A stretch of DNA of 64,000 nucleotides from Nymphaea colorata. Its lineage: Eukaryota > Streptophyta > Magnoliopsida > Nymphaeales > Nymphaeaceae. The position numbers and the translations under genes were made by a program. Where the stretch lies: positions 17,809,289 through 17,873,288 of the forward strand of contig NC_045146.1 in NCBI RefSeq assembly GCF_008831285.2. Reading direction: 5' to 3'. Of this stretch, positions 38,188-50,144 are shown piece by piece. The notes under the pieces are model-generated. The model did no database searches. It was not told where the DNA came from and saw nothing but the letters and a program-made list of their open reading frames with translations. Within the stretch, counting starts at the first letter, position 1. Each line of letters starts with the position of its first letter.

Positions 38188-40394
38188 AGTTACGTAACTC
38201 AGTGGATGTTACATAAAAGTTAAGCGTTCGGTTGCTGTCTATTCCTTAAGTGAGTACTTGAAAATTGAAATTCTCTCCAAAGAATAATTAACGTGAAACC
38301 TTTGAAAACGATTTGAGTCGATCTGCCACTGGGAACCAAAAAAATAATATTTATGCCCCAATTTTTTTTGTTAATGCGTTAAATAAAAACCATGGTGGTG
38401 ATTAAAACAGTAAATGACAAAATTTAATCTTTAAATAAGACGAAGAAAACGTTTCGAGAGTGGCACTACAGATTTGGCGATAATAAAAAACACTTAACTT
38501 TTCAGTACTATGAAAAGTACACTCTGATCCAAGAAACCATGCACCATTCCTAGAATCCATTTGCCATCCTTGTAAACTACAGCCGATTCACATATTCAGC
38601 TGAATCTGGTCTGAATTGGTTTAAAATGTTATAATTTTGACAAAAATAAAAATACATAAAAGTTAAGTGAACATAAAAAATCGTTAAAATATGTTTTTCT
38701 TTTTTTTTAAAAAAAAAAAAAAAGTTAAAAGCTGGAGACGGAACACCCATAAATGAGCTACGCTACTTGATTCAAATCCAATTATGATAACATTGATGGA
38801 GAGTGAACTTGAGAAGGATGAAAAAAGAAAAAGAAGAAATTCAAAAGAGCCTTCATCTTTTCTTTTTTTTTTTTCGGCCGAAGACCTCAATTTTCAACAA
38901 GGAAAACTTATGGATATGCCGTAGAAAAACATCCGGTCGGTCCACCTCAGGACAAATACAAATTGAGACGACCGAGGCGTTGGTGAATTATTAATAGGTT
39001 TGGTGAGACTTGAAAAGGAGACATTAGATATGGGTTTTATTTTTTTATTATTTTTTTCTTTTTTGGTGGCTTCGACATCATAATTGAAAAACCGGTGACT
39101 ACTTGGACTGGATGAAGATTTGATAATTGGCTCAGAGAATTGACTCGACAACTTAAGCCATAAATTTTATAGTGCATTTTTTATATAAATAGATGAACAA
39201 GGTGAGCTTATCAAGATTTCATGTTTGATTTTTTTTTTTGTTAACCGAAAGTGAATAACATATAACATGAGTACTTGTGTATATTTAGTAAAAGCTATGA
39301 CATTTTACAATTAAATAAATAACAATTTTCAGTTTTAAGTAATGCACAACAAAAAAAGCCCTATTTCGTGATCATATAAATGGACGATCCTAAGTGCTTT
39401 GGAATGGAGAGTTTGTCAACTATGTCAAGTTATTTTACCTTATTTTAAACTAGTCCAAAAGTATAAACAAATCACCTTTTTATATTGAAAAATAGTAATA
39501 TCAAAGCTGCACATAGATATATACCCATCAGAAGGCTGTGTGAAAACTTGATTAAAAACATATATAACATAAGAATTCGGTTTCATCCTCTAATAATATC
39601 AAAATATAGATGATGCGATCCCTTCTATCCACGACGACCAGCATCATTGGCAAAAATAGTTTGCTCCTGCGATATCCTTTTTATATAGTAACGGATACTT
39701 CAGCAAAAATCAGTTCAGTATGTGAAGATATTGAAGAAAAAATGGAAAGAGATGCTGACGTGAAATATCATGTTTGGAGTTCCGGAGACGCCTTTCTCAG
39801 GAAGTCATCAATATAAAATATTGCAAGCAGTATTTTCAATCTGCAGATTCAGACAAATCAGACCTCAATGATTGCAGGTGGGGCCTTACACGAGTTGAGC
39901 CAATTCTAGCCTGAGCTTGAGCTGAGGCGAGCTTCATACAACAAGTTCAAGATCAACTTAACAGTTGTTTAACTTGTTTTTGTTAAACATGTTTCATATC
40001 AAGTTGTATGCTTCTTAAGGAAGCATCAAGCGAGCAGCTCACACGATTCAACGTATAACAAGATTGTTTAACATCTGGAAAAGGATTGATGTTATTAGAA
40101 TTTAGTGAGCTCCCACCGAAGACCTTTGCTGGGACAACGTCAATTCAGGTAAGAGAATGATAAAGTCTAGAATTTATACATCATTGACAATGTAAAGGTA
40201 GTTCTGAAATGTTTGAATACATGAAGTCAAACCAGAGCAAATTCTTATGCTGTTTCCGTAGTGCAAGTTGGTGCTCCAAGGTGATAAGAGATAGGGAACG
40301 CAATGAACAGTGAAAACCTTCAAAAATCTCTCCGGCCCCATCTCCCTCTCCGTGAAGCTTATCCCTGTGTGCCTACTAGTCATCTCCGAAAAGT

Positions 40395-40395
<1 letters not shown>
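38188..40395. other. Intergenic 5' flank of the plus-strand NLR
   Basis: AT-rich, with A/T homopolymer runs near 38700 and 38868 and the decayed MITE-like sequence at 39880-40080. Promoter elements for the NLR presumably lie in the last kilobase, but none stands out. No coding signal. Confidence 0.55.

Positions 40396-40440
<45 letters not shown>
40396..40440 (+). repeat. (CT)n tract abutting the NLR start codon
   Basis: About 45 bases of CT end exactly at the ATG at 40441, forming a pyrimidine-rich 5' leader. The tract is open in frame with the gene, and an upstream in-frame ATG at 40303 would add 46 residues including alternating Ser-Leu. The NLR family begins with the Met at 40441, so that extension is taken as leader. 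Confidence 0.9.
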
Positions 40441-40442
<2 letters not shown>

Positions 40443-43400
40443 GGAGGAAGTCCTTTCATTCTTGTGGAAGAAGGTGGTCAGGAAAGTGGTGGGTGTGGCT
40501 GAAGATGAGATACGCAAAGTTGCTTCTGTGGAGGATGAACTGGACAACCTGAAGCAAAAGCTGGAGTTGATCCAACCATTTCTCAGGGATGCTCACAACA
40601 AGCAGTTCGCCTCGAAGGAGGTCAAGGACTGGATAACCAGGCTCAATGAGGTCGCCTACGATGCTCATGATGTTATTGACCTGCACCAAATCCAGTGTAG
40701 AGACATGCCCACCGTTTCCAACCCAATCAAGGTACGGAAACTCTTGACCTCGCTTTCTAGTCGTCAAAGATATTCCCAAATTGCTAGAGGCATTGCTGAC
40801 AAGATAAAAGAGATCAATGGGAGACTCGACGTGTTATACGAGGAGAAGGATCTCTTTGGCCTTGCATTGATGCCGGATGAAGCATGTTCAAGTGAGGAGA
40901 CCAGCGGGTTTCTACGGGAAGAACGCCAAACAACTTCAGCCATCACCGAACCGAGCATGATTGGGAGGGAAAAAGATGAAGAATTGGTGGTCAAGTGGCT
41001 GGTGCAGGAACCAAATCCACGGGAAAATGAAGAGGGTGCTTCTGTTATAGCCATTACTGGAATGGGTGGGATCGGAAAGACGGCCCTCGCCAAGAAGATC
41101 TACAACAATGGCAGCGTAAGAGATTGCTTTGAGAAACGCATGTGGGTGTGCGTCTCAGAGCGGCCGAATCCGTTGGACCTCTTCAGGAAGATCTTGGAGG
41201 AGGTTGGGGGAAAAGATGACGGCTTTAACCAGTTGATTGGCCTAAACGCTTTGCATTCTGAGATAAGCAACCATTTGAAGGATAGAAAGTTTTTGTTGGT
41301 TTTGGATGATGTATGGGAATTTGGATGGTGGCAGGAGCTGGGGAGCCTTTGGAAAGGTGGTACTTCAGGAAGTAAGGTCATGATAACTACCAGGCAAACT
41401 AAAGTTGAAGGTTTGGACTTCACTCACTTGCATCAACTTACATTCTTAACCGAGAAGCTGAGTTGGCAACTATTTGTAGATAGAGCACTAAGAAGAGGTG
41501 AGGTTGAGCAAGATCTTGATGGGGTGAGAGATGTTGGGAGAGACATAGTAAACAAGTGTGGGGGACTGCCCCTTGCTTTGAACGCTGTGGGCAGTATGTT
41601 GCGCCACAAAGAAAGAAGGAGACCTGTTTGGCAAAATATTCTTGACAGCCCATTGTGGAAGTGGAGAGGCCCACAGAACAACAATGATGTTTTTGCTGCC
41701 ATTGCCTTGAGTTACATGAACATATCTTTCCCCTTAAGGCAATGTCTAATCCACTGTTGCACATTTCCTAAGGACTATGAAATGAAAAAGGAAAGCTTAG
41801 TGAGGCTTTGGCTTGCAGAAGGTTTTATTCCAGAGGAAAAGGGAATCGATATGGAAGTTTTAGCAGAACGGTATCTGGAAGATTTGGTTGGTTGTAGCTT
41901 GCTTCAAACTGTAGCGAGTGACACAAAAGTGGCTGTGTACGCCTTACATGATATTGTTCATGACTTTGCTTTATTCATAAGAGGGGAAGAACATGTGAGT
42001 GTAGATCTCTTGAAAACTGGAATTGTTTCCCCTCAAGCGCGCGTTTTCTCATCAGTTGGTGCAGATTGTGTGCTTGAGATACTCATAAAGCATAATAAGC
42101 TACGAGCGTTAATAATGCTTCAGATTGATTTTTTCCCTGCCAGCAATTTTCTTGCATTTAAGCAGCTTAGAATACTAGATTTGAGCAGTAGTAACATCTT
42201 GGACTTGCCAGAGTCGATTGGGGATTTAGTGCTTTTGAAGTACATAAACCTTTCACAGACAAAAATCTTGGAGTTGCCCGAGTCCATTACCAAGCTCTAT
42301 GACCTGCAAACGCTAGACCTTACCAACAGTGATGTACAAGACTTCCTGATAGAATTTCTTCTTTAGGTGCTTTGAGACATCTTGACTTAAGAGGAACATT
42401 TCTACTAAAATACCTGCCAAAAGGCATCGGGAAGCTAACTTGTCTGCGGACACTGAATAAGTTTGTGGTTGGTAGCAACTTAGGTGATGGGAGGGGAAGC
42501 AAGTTATGGGAGTTGCACGACTTGAACAGTTTAAGAGGGCACTTGACCATCGAGCACTTGGAAAGGGTTGATAACATAGAAGAGGCTAAACAAACTCAAT
42601 TAAGTAGAAAAGAAAACCTGCAAAGTTTGATGCTATTTTCAGAAAGTACTTCTTCTCCAGAGAAAGTGGAGCTTCTTTACGAAGAGCTCCAGCCTCCAGA
42701 AGGCCTCATTGAATTAAGTATAATATGCTATGCTGGCGTTAACTTTCCCACCTAGATGAGCTCCAAAATATACTATTGTCTGGAGGAAATCACTTTCTGT
42801 GATTGCAAATTCCTGGAGTCATTGCCGAGCTTAGGCCATTTGCCCAATCTCTTGAGACTAGAAATAAGTGGTGCTGAAAGGGTTAAGGATTTTGACGTTA
42901 CTTCAAACCACGTTGGTGGAAGAGCTGTATTTCCAAAACTAGAAAAATTGAAGTTGATAGACATGTTGAGCCTGGAGGAGTTTTTGTTTGATGCAGGTAT
43001 AGAAACCATGCCATGCCTTCGATGGTTAAAAGTCTCTTTCTGCCCGAAATTAAGGGTGCTGCCATTCTTTCCGGCTCTTGAAGAACTAAGTATAAGAGGT
43101 GTGGAGGAATGGAAAGGATGGGCCATCAAAAAGGATGTAGAGATGCCTTGTTTGAAAAGAATGGATATTGATGGCAGGCCTCGTTCAAATCTGAAGTGCT
43201 TACCCAACTGTCCAAGTTTAGAGGACATGACAATTAGTCATTGCCATCAGCTGGCTGAAGATTCTACATTTAAAATGGAGAAACTAAAGCACCTAGAGAT
43301 CATCAATTCACCTAAGCTAGCCCCATTGCTTGAAGGGATTCAAGATATGAAAGAACTGAAGTCTTTGGTTGTATGTGGTATGTCGAAGTTGCAACAATTA

Positions 43401-44339
43401 TTGAATAAAAGCCCCCTTGATTTGCACAAACTTGAGTCTGTGAGAATCAAGGACTGCCACAAATTGGTTTCACTTCCACATGGATTGCACCTCAACAGAT
43501 TGAAGAAATTGGCCTTAAAGGATTTGCCTCAACTTACTTCCTTACCTTCTATGCTTTTGGATAACATGAAAGCGCTAGAAGTGCTGGAACTTGGTCCGAA
43601 CGTCCATTTCACAGAAGGGCATGGGCTACTGCAGAACCTGAATTTCTCAAGGCTTAGGTGTCTCAAAATATTTGGCTTCCATGAACTTGGAACAGAGTGG
43701 CTCAGGTGCAAAATGAAAAACATGGACCAACTGGAAGAGCTAGTTATAGAAGATTGTCCTAAGCTGGTGTCTATTTCAGATGTGTTGAAACATTATTCCC
43801 TTCCCAAACTTCGAATTATGCACATTGCTTGCTTATCTAGTTACAGAGTTCATACTAGGCAATGGAGAAGGTCGCTCACATGCTCATTGGTCATGAACTC
43901 CTTCAGGATGTGCAACCAACTGAGTGGGTTGGTAAACTTGAGTAGCAGGTTGGATGCCTTAATCATCAATTTGTTCCCTGGTCTTGACTCACTGCCAGAT
44001 TGGATACAACAACTTCATCAACTGGAGTACTTGGTAATCGAGGATTCTGAAAATCTTACTCATTTACCGAACTGGTTGAGCAAATTATCCAAACTCAAAC
44101 GCTTTCGGCTGACTCGTCTGCTGGAGCTAAGCAGTCTACCCGATGCAGTGGGAAGCCTCCGCCAACTTGAAGGGCTTTACATCCATTCATGTCCGAAACT
44201 GAATTTCCTGCCAAATGGGGTTCAGCATCTCTCAAGGCTTCATTATCTGTATATCTCTGATTGCAATGCTTTAGTTGAGCGCTGCCAAAAGGAAGATAGG
44301 CACAAGATCTCCCATATTCCTGATTTATTTCTTGTGTAA
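40441..44339 (+). pseudogene. CNL-type NBS-LRR resistance gene with two breaks
   Basis: An intracellular immune receptor by family. No intron is needed. An Rx-type coiled coil (MEEVLSFLWKKVVRKVVG onward, with EVAYDAHDVID) is followed by the NB-ARC. Motifs are P-loop GMGGIGKT at 207-214, RNBS-A FEKRMWVCVSE, kinase-2 LLVLDDVW with DD at 289-290, RNBS-B GSKVMITTRQ, GLPLA at 375-379, RNBS-D HCCTFPKDYEMKKESLVRLW, and LHD in place of MHD at 502-504. LRRs run to 44339. Two lesions are present. A one-base loss near 42341 throws the frame to a stop at 42364, after which LPDRISSLGALRHLDL continues in another frame. A TAG at 42753-42755 replaces the expected Trp in NFPTWMSS. Either lesion would remove most LRRs. 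If both are assembly errors the gene would be full length, about 1,299 aa. Confidence 0.85.
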
Positions 44340-44400
44340 ACAGGTAACAAATGTCTGATCTCATCATAGATCGCCAAGCAACTGAAGAGATTGCTTTGCC

Positions 44401-45000
44401 GCAAACACAATCTGTTGTTTCCCAGTGTTCTGTTTTATCTTTGTTTTTTTGTCACGTCGAAATTTTTGGACAAATTTATGCAAATTCTTCTATGTTACTA
44501 TGTTCCTTGTCACTGTCTACCATGTGGCTGCAAAAGTATGGATCGTTTCATATCTGATTTAATATACTACCTGTAATTTCGTACTCACATGTTCACCAAA
44601 CTGGGTTTGTTAAGTGTTGCTCATCTAAATTGATCAGACGATAAGACCAAGTTATGAACTTGCTTGAATTCGGACGAAAACAGATAGAAGTCTTGTTACT
44701 TTGGCATCTGGGTAGCTTTCTTTCACTGCTTTGGTCCATGCCCGACCAATATGGCACAGCAGATTCAAATTGGATCTGGATTTATATTCCAGTCTGCAGT
44801 TTAGGTTGTAGCCCTTCAAATTTGGATCTAACTAGATGATCACGAATCCGGCCAACTCATGAAGGCCACCTATTTGATCGGACATACTCGGACACGAACT
44901 ACCCCTTTTACCTTGGTAAGTGGTTGAAAATTACAAGCTCTCCATCTTGGTCTCAATATATTATAGTTACTGCGTCGATAAATTTCACAAGATTAAACAT
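44401..45000. repeat. NLR 3' flank, first copy of a direct duplication
   Basis: Starting 62 bases after the NLR stop, this segment recurs at 47576-48112. Shared words include gcaaacacaatc, taccatgtggctgcaaaag, catgttcaccaaactgggtt, ctttggcatc and agctctccatctt. Roughly 80-85% identity by eye. Confidence 0.8.
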
Positions 45001-45813
45001 ATGGGTGATGACGTGATTGAATTTGAGAACTTCATCTTTGCGGGTGCCCTGATAACTTGTGCTTGCAGGTTTAAGCCGTGTTTGATTACTAGATAAAGCT
45101 TTTACCACAAATTGTAGATCTCACGATTTTTTTTATTTTTTTTTATTTTATGTCAAACAAAGCAACTTTTCTTCTAAATATGCCAGAGGGGACCGTGCCC
45201 AACCAAATCCAGTTGAAGATCTTCTCTATGCTGATCAGCAGACCTAGCAAGCAGGTAGGTCATGAACAGGAGCCGAAAATCCCCAGAAAACGGGTTGTCA
45301 TATAATAATGCAAATACTTTGTTTTAAAAAAGGTTGGAGATAAAGAAATAGTAATAGATAGCATTTGTATTAAAATAAAACAAATAAAGTTAAATAATAA
45401 TATCTGAAAAGAGAACTGATAAATTGGTGACATTCCGAACAAAATAACATGAAAATATTCTGTTTCTGTACTGCCTGTATCACTCATGAGCAAGTTGCAT
45501 TTTATCTACACTGCAAGCCAAACAACTCTGCGACTTCTCAAGATTAGGTGAGGTCTACAAATTGATGAAATATATAGTAATACATGTGCACAGTAGACTC
45601 GCCCTTGTCTCCGTTTACTTTATTAGTTATACCAATGCTATTTATGCGTAGACGATCTGCAGTTGTACTATTGAGCATCGGTGGATTGATATTAATATCA
45701 CACTTGGTAATTGCCCTCGAGAGATTAAGTGAACTTTGCCCTCGATGTTGCTTAAGCAATGGCTTGATTAGTTATACGTGCCAAAGTTCTTATATATGTA
45801 TTAGCAAACATGA
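45001..45813. other. Intergenic between NLR flank and TIR element
   Basis: AT-rich, with no gene. Part of it (about 45430-45680) is weakly similar to 37590-37860: shared agttgcattttat, gcaagccaa, and tagtaatacatgt words. Confidence 0.5.
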
Positions 45814-47120
45814 GGGCCCGTTTGATTGCCCGGGTAAAAAGAGAGAAACGGGTGAAATGTGTACCGGCGGGTGGAATTTCACCCACCGACTTATCAAACG
45901 TCGTAAAACTTCACCAGTTTTTCTTCTTTTGAGCGGCTCAAATTTCACCCGCTCCATTTTTTTCTTCCCTCATTTCTTTCACTCATCTCCTCTCCAGTCT
46001 ACGGCACCCTCGACCGCAACCCTTCCTCCCTCGCAATCCTTGACGCCAACCCTTCCTCCAGTCGACGGCAACCCTCGTCTTCCTCGCTCTCACGATCCAG
46101 GCTCTGCTCTGCCCTCCAACGCTCCCATCTGCCCTCCTTCCCATTTGAAGCCCATCTTCCTCTCTGCCCTCCAACGCAGCAACGCTCTCATCTGCCCTCT
46201 TTCCCATTTGAAGCCCATCTTCCCCTCTGTCCTCCAACGCAGCAACGCTCTCATCTGCCCTCTTTCCCATTTGAAGCCCATCTTCCCCTCTGTCCTCCAA
46301 CGCAGCAACGCTCCCATCTGCCCTCCTTCCCATTTAAAGCCAATCTTCCCCTCTGCCCTCCAACGCTCGTGCCTTCTTGTCTCCCGGCTGAGCTAACTTT
46401 AATCTCGTTCCTTTTCTGTTAATTTCTTGTATCTTTGGAATTTTGATTCGTGTTGTTTTTTGTTTCTCGCATTTTTCTATAGGACAACAGGGAACAATAA
46501 TGGTAATGCTTATATTCCTATCTGTTTCCATGGATCACTTGTTTGGTAAGTTTGAATGGGCTGAAGTCGTCTACTCAATTGTTTATCCATGATTTGACTC
46601 TCTCTTCCTGTGAAAATCAGATTCAGCCGCTACCAACATATAATTTGACAAAATCGATAGATCTTTTAGCAGATCTGCTATTGATACAAGAAATCGATAG
46701 ATCTCTTGTTTTGTTGACAGCAGCTTGGTGTTGATTTTCATTCCTGCTATTATCTTGATGAGGGAAACATTTTCTTGAGTATATTAGAAGTTCAGACCTG
46801 CTTTGCAACATGACATTGGATTATTTTGAATTTTGGAATTAAGTTAATACAACTTTAGTCGTAGTTTTGAAAGATCATTTTTCAATTTCTTCCCAGGTCA
46901 AATTGGGGAAGAGAAGAAAACAAAAAACTACTAACAATTCTAAAAAAGTCTCTTCATTTTTTTACCTTGTGCATCAAACAAGGTTAAATTTACCATTTTA
47001 AATTCTTTCTGTGCATCAAACAAAACCTCAAATTGAAAAAGGGGAAATTTCATCCTCTAATTTTTTTCAAAAAAATTTACCATGGTCACGTTAAATTTCA
47101 CCCAACAATCAAACGAGCCC
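45814..47120. mobile_element. 1.3-kb non-autonomous TIR transposon, Harbinger-like
   Basis: The left end gggcccgtttgattgcccgg and the right end, read inverted, gggctcgtttgattgttggg are imperfect terminal inverted repeats. The trinucleotide TGA flanks both sides (45811-45813 and 47121-47123). Subterminal gtgaaat/atttcaccc words also appear at both ends. A 3-base target duplication with GGGC-type ends suggests PIF/Harbinger. There is no transposase; the interior holds a 63-bp minisatellite and AT-rich DNA. It inserted 1.5 kb downstream of the NLR. Confidence 0.8.
46111..46370. repeat. 63-bp minisatellite inside the TIR element
   Basis: Four units at exactly 63-base spacing; the word catttgaagcccatcttcc (last copy varied) falls at 46142, 46205, 46268 and 46331. 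Because 63 is a multiple of 3, the array stays open in several frames on both strands (a 21-residue repeat), which produces long but meaningless open frames. Confidence 0.9.
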
Positions 47121-47575
47121 TGAATGACTGATAGAATATCATGGTTTTTTTACCGCACTTATGACTTACATTTTTCTTTTTCATAGAGATATTTTAGATA
47201 TTATCTTTTATTTTATGCATATATAATAGATTAGCTATATAAAATAAAAACGTAGTATCTAAAATCTCTCAATGAAAAAGAACTACTTTATTTTAAAAGA
47301 AAGTCAGTCAACGAGTGTGACCAAACATTAAACGTGACAGATGCGATGAATGGTACAGTAAGAATCAACTTGTGGTTCTTAATAAAAGGTGACATTGGTT
47401 GCCTCTTCCAATTCAAACCACTTGTCAATAATGAATCGCCATTGCCTGTTCCAAAACTAGTTCACATGTAAAGCTACGTAAGAACATATAATCGCTGCAG
47501 AAAACAAATGCTTATAATAATATTATATATGGTAGGCGAACCAATCTCTCAGGAACAAAAACTTGAATTTCTGCT

Positions 47576-48112
47576 GCAAACACAATCCGCCTTTTCCAGT
47601 GTTTTGTTTCATCTTTTTTTTTTGCCATGCTGAAATTCTTAGACATATTTGTGCAAGTTCGTCTATGTCACTATGTTCCTTTGTCATTGTATACCATGTG
47701 GCTGCAAAAGTTCATATCTGATTTGAAATAATACCTGTACTTTTGCACTCGCATGTTCACCAAACTGGGTTTGTTGAGTGTTGTTCATCTAAATCGATCA
47801 GACCAGTAAGACAAGTTACAAAACTTGCTTGAATTCAGATGAAAACAGATAGAAATCTGGTTACTTTGGCATCAGGGTAGCTTTCTTTTACTACTCTGGT
47901 TCATGTGCGATCAATATGGCACAGCAGCTTCAAATTGGATCAGGATTTAGATTCCAGCCTGCTGTTCATGTGCGAATCCGCCCGACTCATGAAGGCCACC
48001 TATTTGATACGGACATAAACCACCCCTTAGTAAAGTGGTTCAAAATCCGAAGCTCTCCATCTTGATCTCAATATATTATAATCACCGGGTTGATAATTTT
48101 CACAAGTTTAGA
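47576..48112. repeat. NLR 3' flank, second copy
   Basis: Counterpart of 44401-45000 in the same orientation. No NLR coding sequence precedes it here: the DNA just upstream is the TIR element and about 450 bases of AT-rich sequence. The flank either was copied without its gene or the gene body was later deleted. Confidence 0.8.
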
Positions 48113-49957
48113 TGTACAAGGACATTGGTTCACAAAGACTATTTTGTGGAAGTTTTCCATGTAAATTAATGAGTTGATGTACGAAGACATGAGCAATTCA
48201 AAGAGTGAGGAGGTTGATGACGAAACTATAGAAAATAAAAGGCAAAGCAAAAGAGTGACGAACGCTTTGGCAATTTAAGGATATATATTACCCGACTTGA
48301 CAAAGGATGCCGGTACCTATTGGTTTTTGATATATTAGATTAGATGCAAATATGCAATGTAAGCTTACGGAAAAAATACTATAGTATGATGCATTTGAAG
48401 TTTTCTAGAACGAGTAAAAGCTTTGGTTCAAAAGACACAACGCATCAGATTTTTTCTTTTCTTGGTATTGCATATATGGTTTCGTAAAGCAAATCATTGA
48501 TGTTATTATTATTAATGTTTTTCAAATATTATGATTTTATTTTCTTTTAAAAACAATATAGAACTTCTTAAAAGACCACGCATGAGGGGAGACTGGCTGC
48601 TACGCGGAGAAAAAAAAAATCTCATATTAAAATTTCCAAAAATTCATGACCTACCTCTTATCCCAACCCTTTTTCCTCCTCAAATTTTTGAAAAGATACG
48701 AATGGCAACTTCATGGCATATGTTGCTACTAAAAACGCGCTAATGATAGGTTGCATTGCATCTAAATGATTTCATTCTGGCTTCAAGATTTTTTCCAATT
48801 TCTATTGTACCGCATCTAATCTCGATCCAAATTCAAAGGCATTCCGCTGTTCTGAAATGGACTTCAGAATCTCGATCCGAAATCTACGCCATGCATTCTG
48901 CTGTTCTGAAATTCACTTCAGGTAGAAAACCCTTGGTAAACTTGAGGGGGCATTTTTTGGAACGCAGTGTTCTATGAATCTCTCGGACACATTCATGCGA
49001 TGCTGCATCGTTCCCATTACCAAATGCCCTTTTTACAAGCAACAAACAACACCGGAATGAATATAGAAATTTATTATGTCCTCTACTTTCGCACATCCAG
49101 ACAAGACATACACATGTAATATATAGTGGTTTCTTTTCTAATTGCCTCAGATGTACCAAAAGTGGTGACATTTATCATGTCAAAACCAACTAAACATTTG
49201 AAAGCCGATGAAAACCACAACGGTCATTGAGGTTAGAACAACCGTGGACCAATGTAATAGAAATATAGATTGCAGCAACAGAAATACCAAGATTACAGTT
49301 CTAGAGTATCACATTAAACCAAAAGTTGTGCCAAAACAAACAAGACTATACATGTAAACACATGTAGATATATTGAAACTGTGAAACACATCCAACTCGA
49401 TCAGTGGCTGATGGCATCAAAACAATTAAGTAGAAACTAGAAACGGCACATGATGAAAAAACTTCAGCAGCTGCTCAGCATGATCTCCAAAATTCTTGGT
49501 AACCATCTCAGAAATACAACGTTATTGTAGTTGAGATTTCAAAGACATGCAAGAGGAGGAAATGAAAGATGGATGTGAAATTTCAGTTGTCATACTCAAT
49601 CTATCGGGGATTTTAACCAAGTAACTAAGCCCTTATTTTATAGTTGCGAAAACAATGGCTATGTATCGAAAAGGTTATAAGATGCTAAGCCTATTTTTGG
49701 AGCTAAGACCAACGATTGGTTCCAAAATAGAATTCCTCTGGGGAAGGTGCCTTATGTGCATAAAACCTGGGAAATCTGAACGGTGGTTTAAAACTGCAAC
49801 AAACAGAAAAAAGAAATTGTACATGATTAGCGATAATATTTGCATCGAGTAGAATAAAAGTTCTGTAGAAATATGTAGAGTGTAATCAGTGTGGCCAACA
49901 ACACCACTACAAGTCTACAAGAAAGAAATCTAAGGCACTACACATAGACAAATGGAA
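48113..49957. other. Intergenic, no gene seen
   Basis: AT-rich. A small direct repeat near 48830-48920 (cattccgctgttctgaaatg versus cattctgctgttctgaaatt, both followed by cacttcag-like or gacttcag sequence) is the only structure noticed. Confidence 0.55.
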
Positions 49958-50144
49958 ATACTTGTCTATTATGGTAGCAAAAGTTGAGATAACTTCTGAT
50001 TCTCAAGCATCTGGCAAATTCCTAGCATCATCACAAAGGACGGGGACCAAGTCCACCATTGGTGGCACAAACCGTCTTCCAATGTCAGACTAATCTTCAG
50101 CCTTGTCCACAAAAGTCGATCACCTTCAGTGTTTCCCTCTTCAA
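49958..50144 (-). pseudogene. XPO1: Exportin-1 (XPO1/CRM1) exon fragment
   Basis: On the minus strand the reading starts LKRETLKVID, shifts frame, and continues VDKAED, stop, SDIGRRFVPPMVD, then DDARNLPDA, stop, ESEVISTFATIIDK. This aligns in order with the HEAT-repeat segment of plant exportin-1 that contains DKAED, IGKQFVPPM, ARNVPDARESEV and FATIINKY, recalled from the family. One frameshift and two stops (a CAG-type Gln to TAG and an Arg to TGA) disable it. No other XPO1 exon was found on either side, so it is a single-exon relic of a duplicated gene or a truncated retrocopy. It has no expected function. Confidence 0.85.

Noticed and set aside
40303..40440. N-terminal extension of the NLR from the upstream ATG
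   Set aside because: It would consist largely of Ser-Leu from the CT tract; CNL proteins begin close to the coiled coil, matching the ATG at 40441.
45584..46396. 270-residue open frame with a 21-residue repeat
   Set aside because: It spans the left end of the TIR element and is kept open by the 63-bp minisatellite; no domain and no plausible start context.
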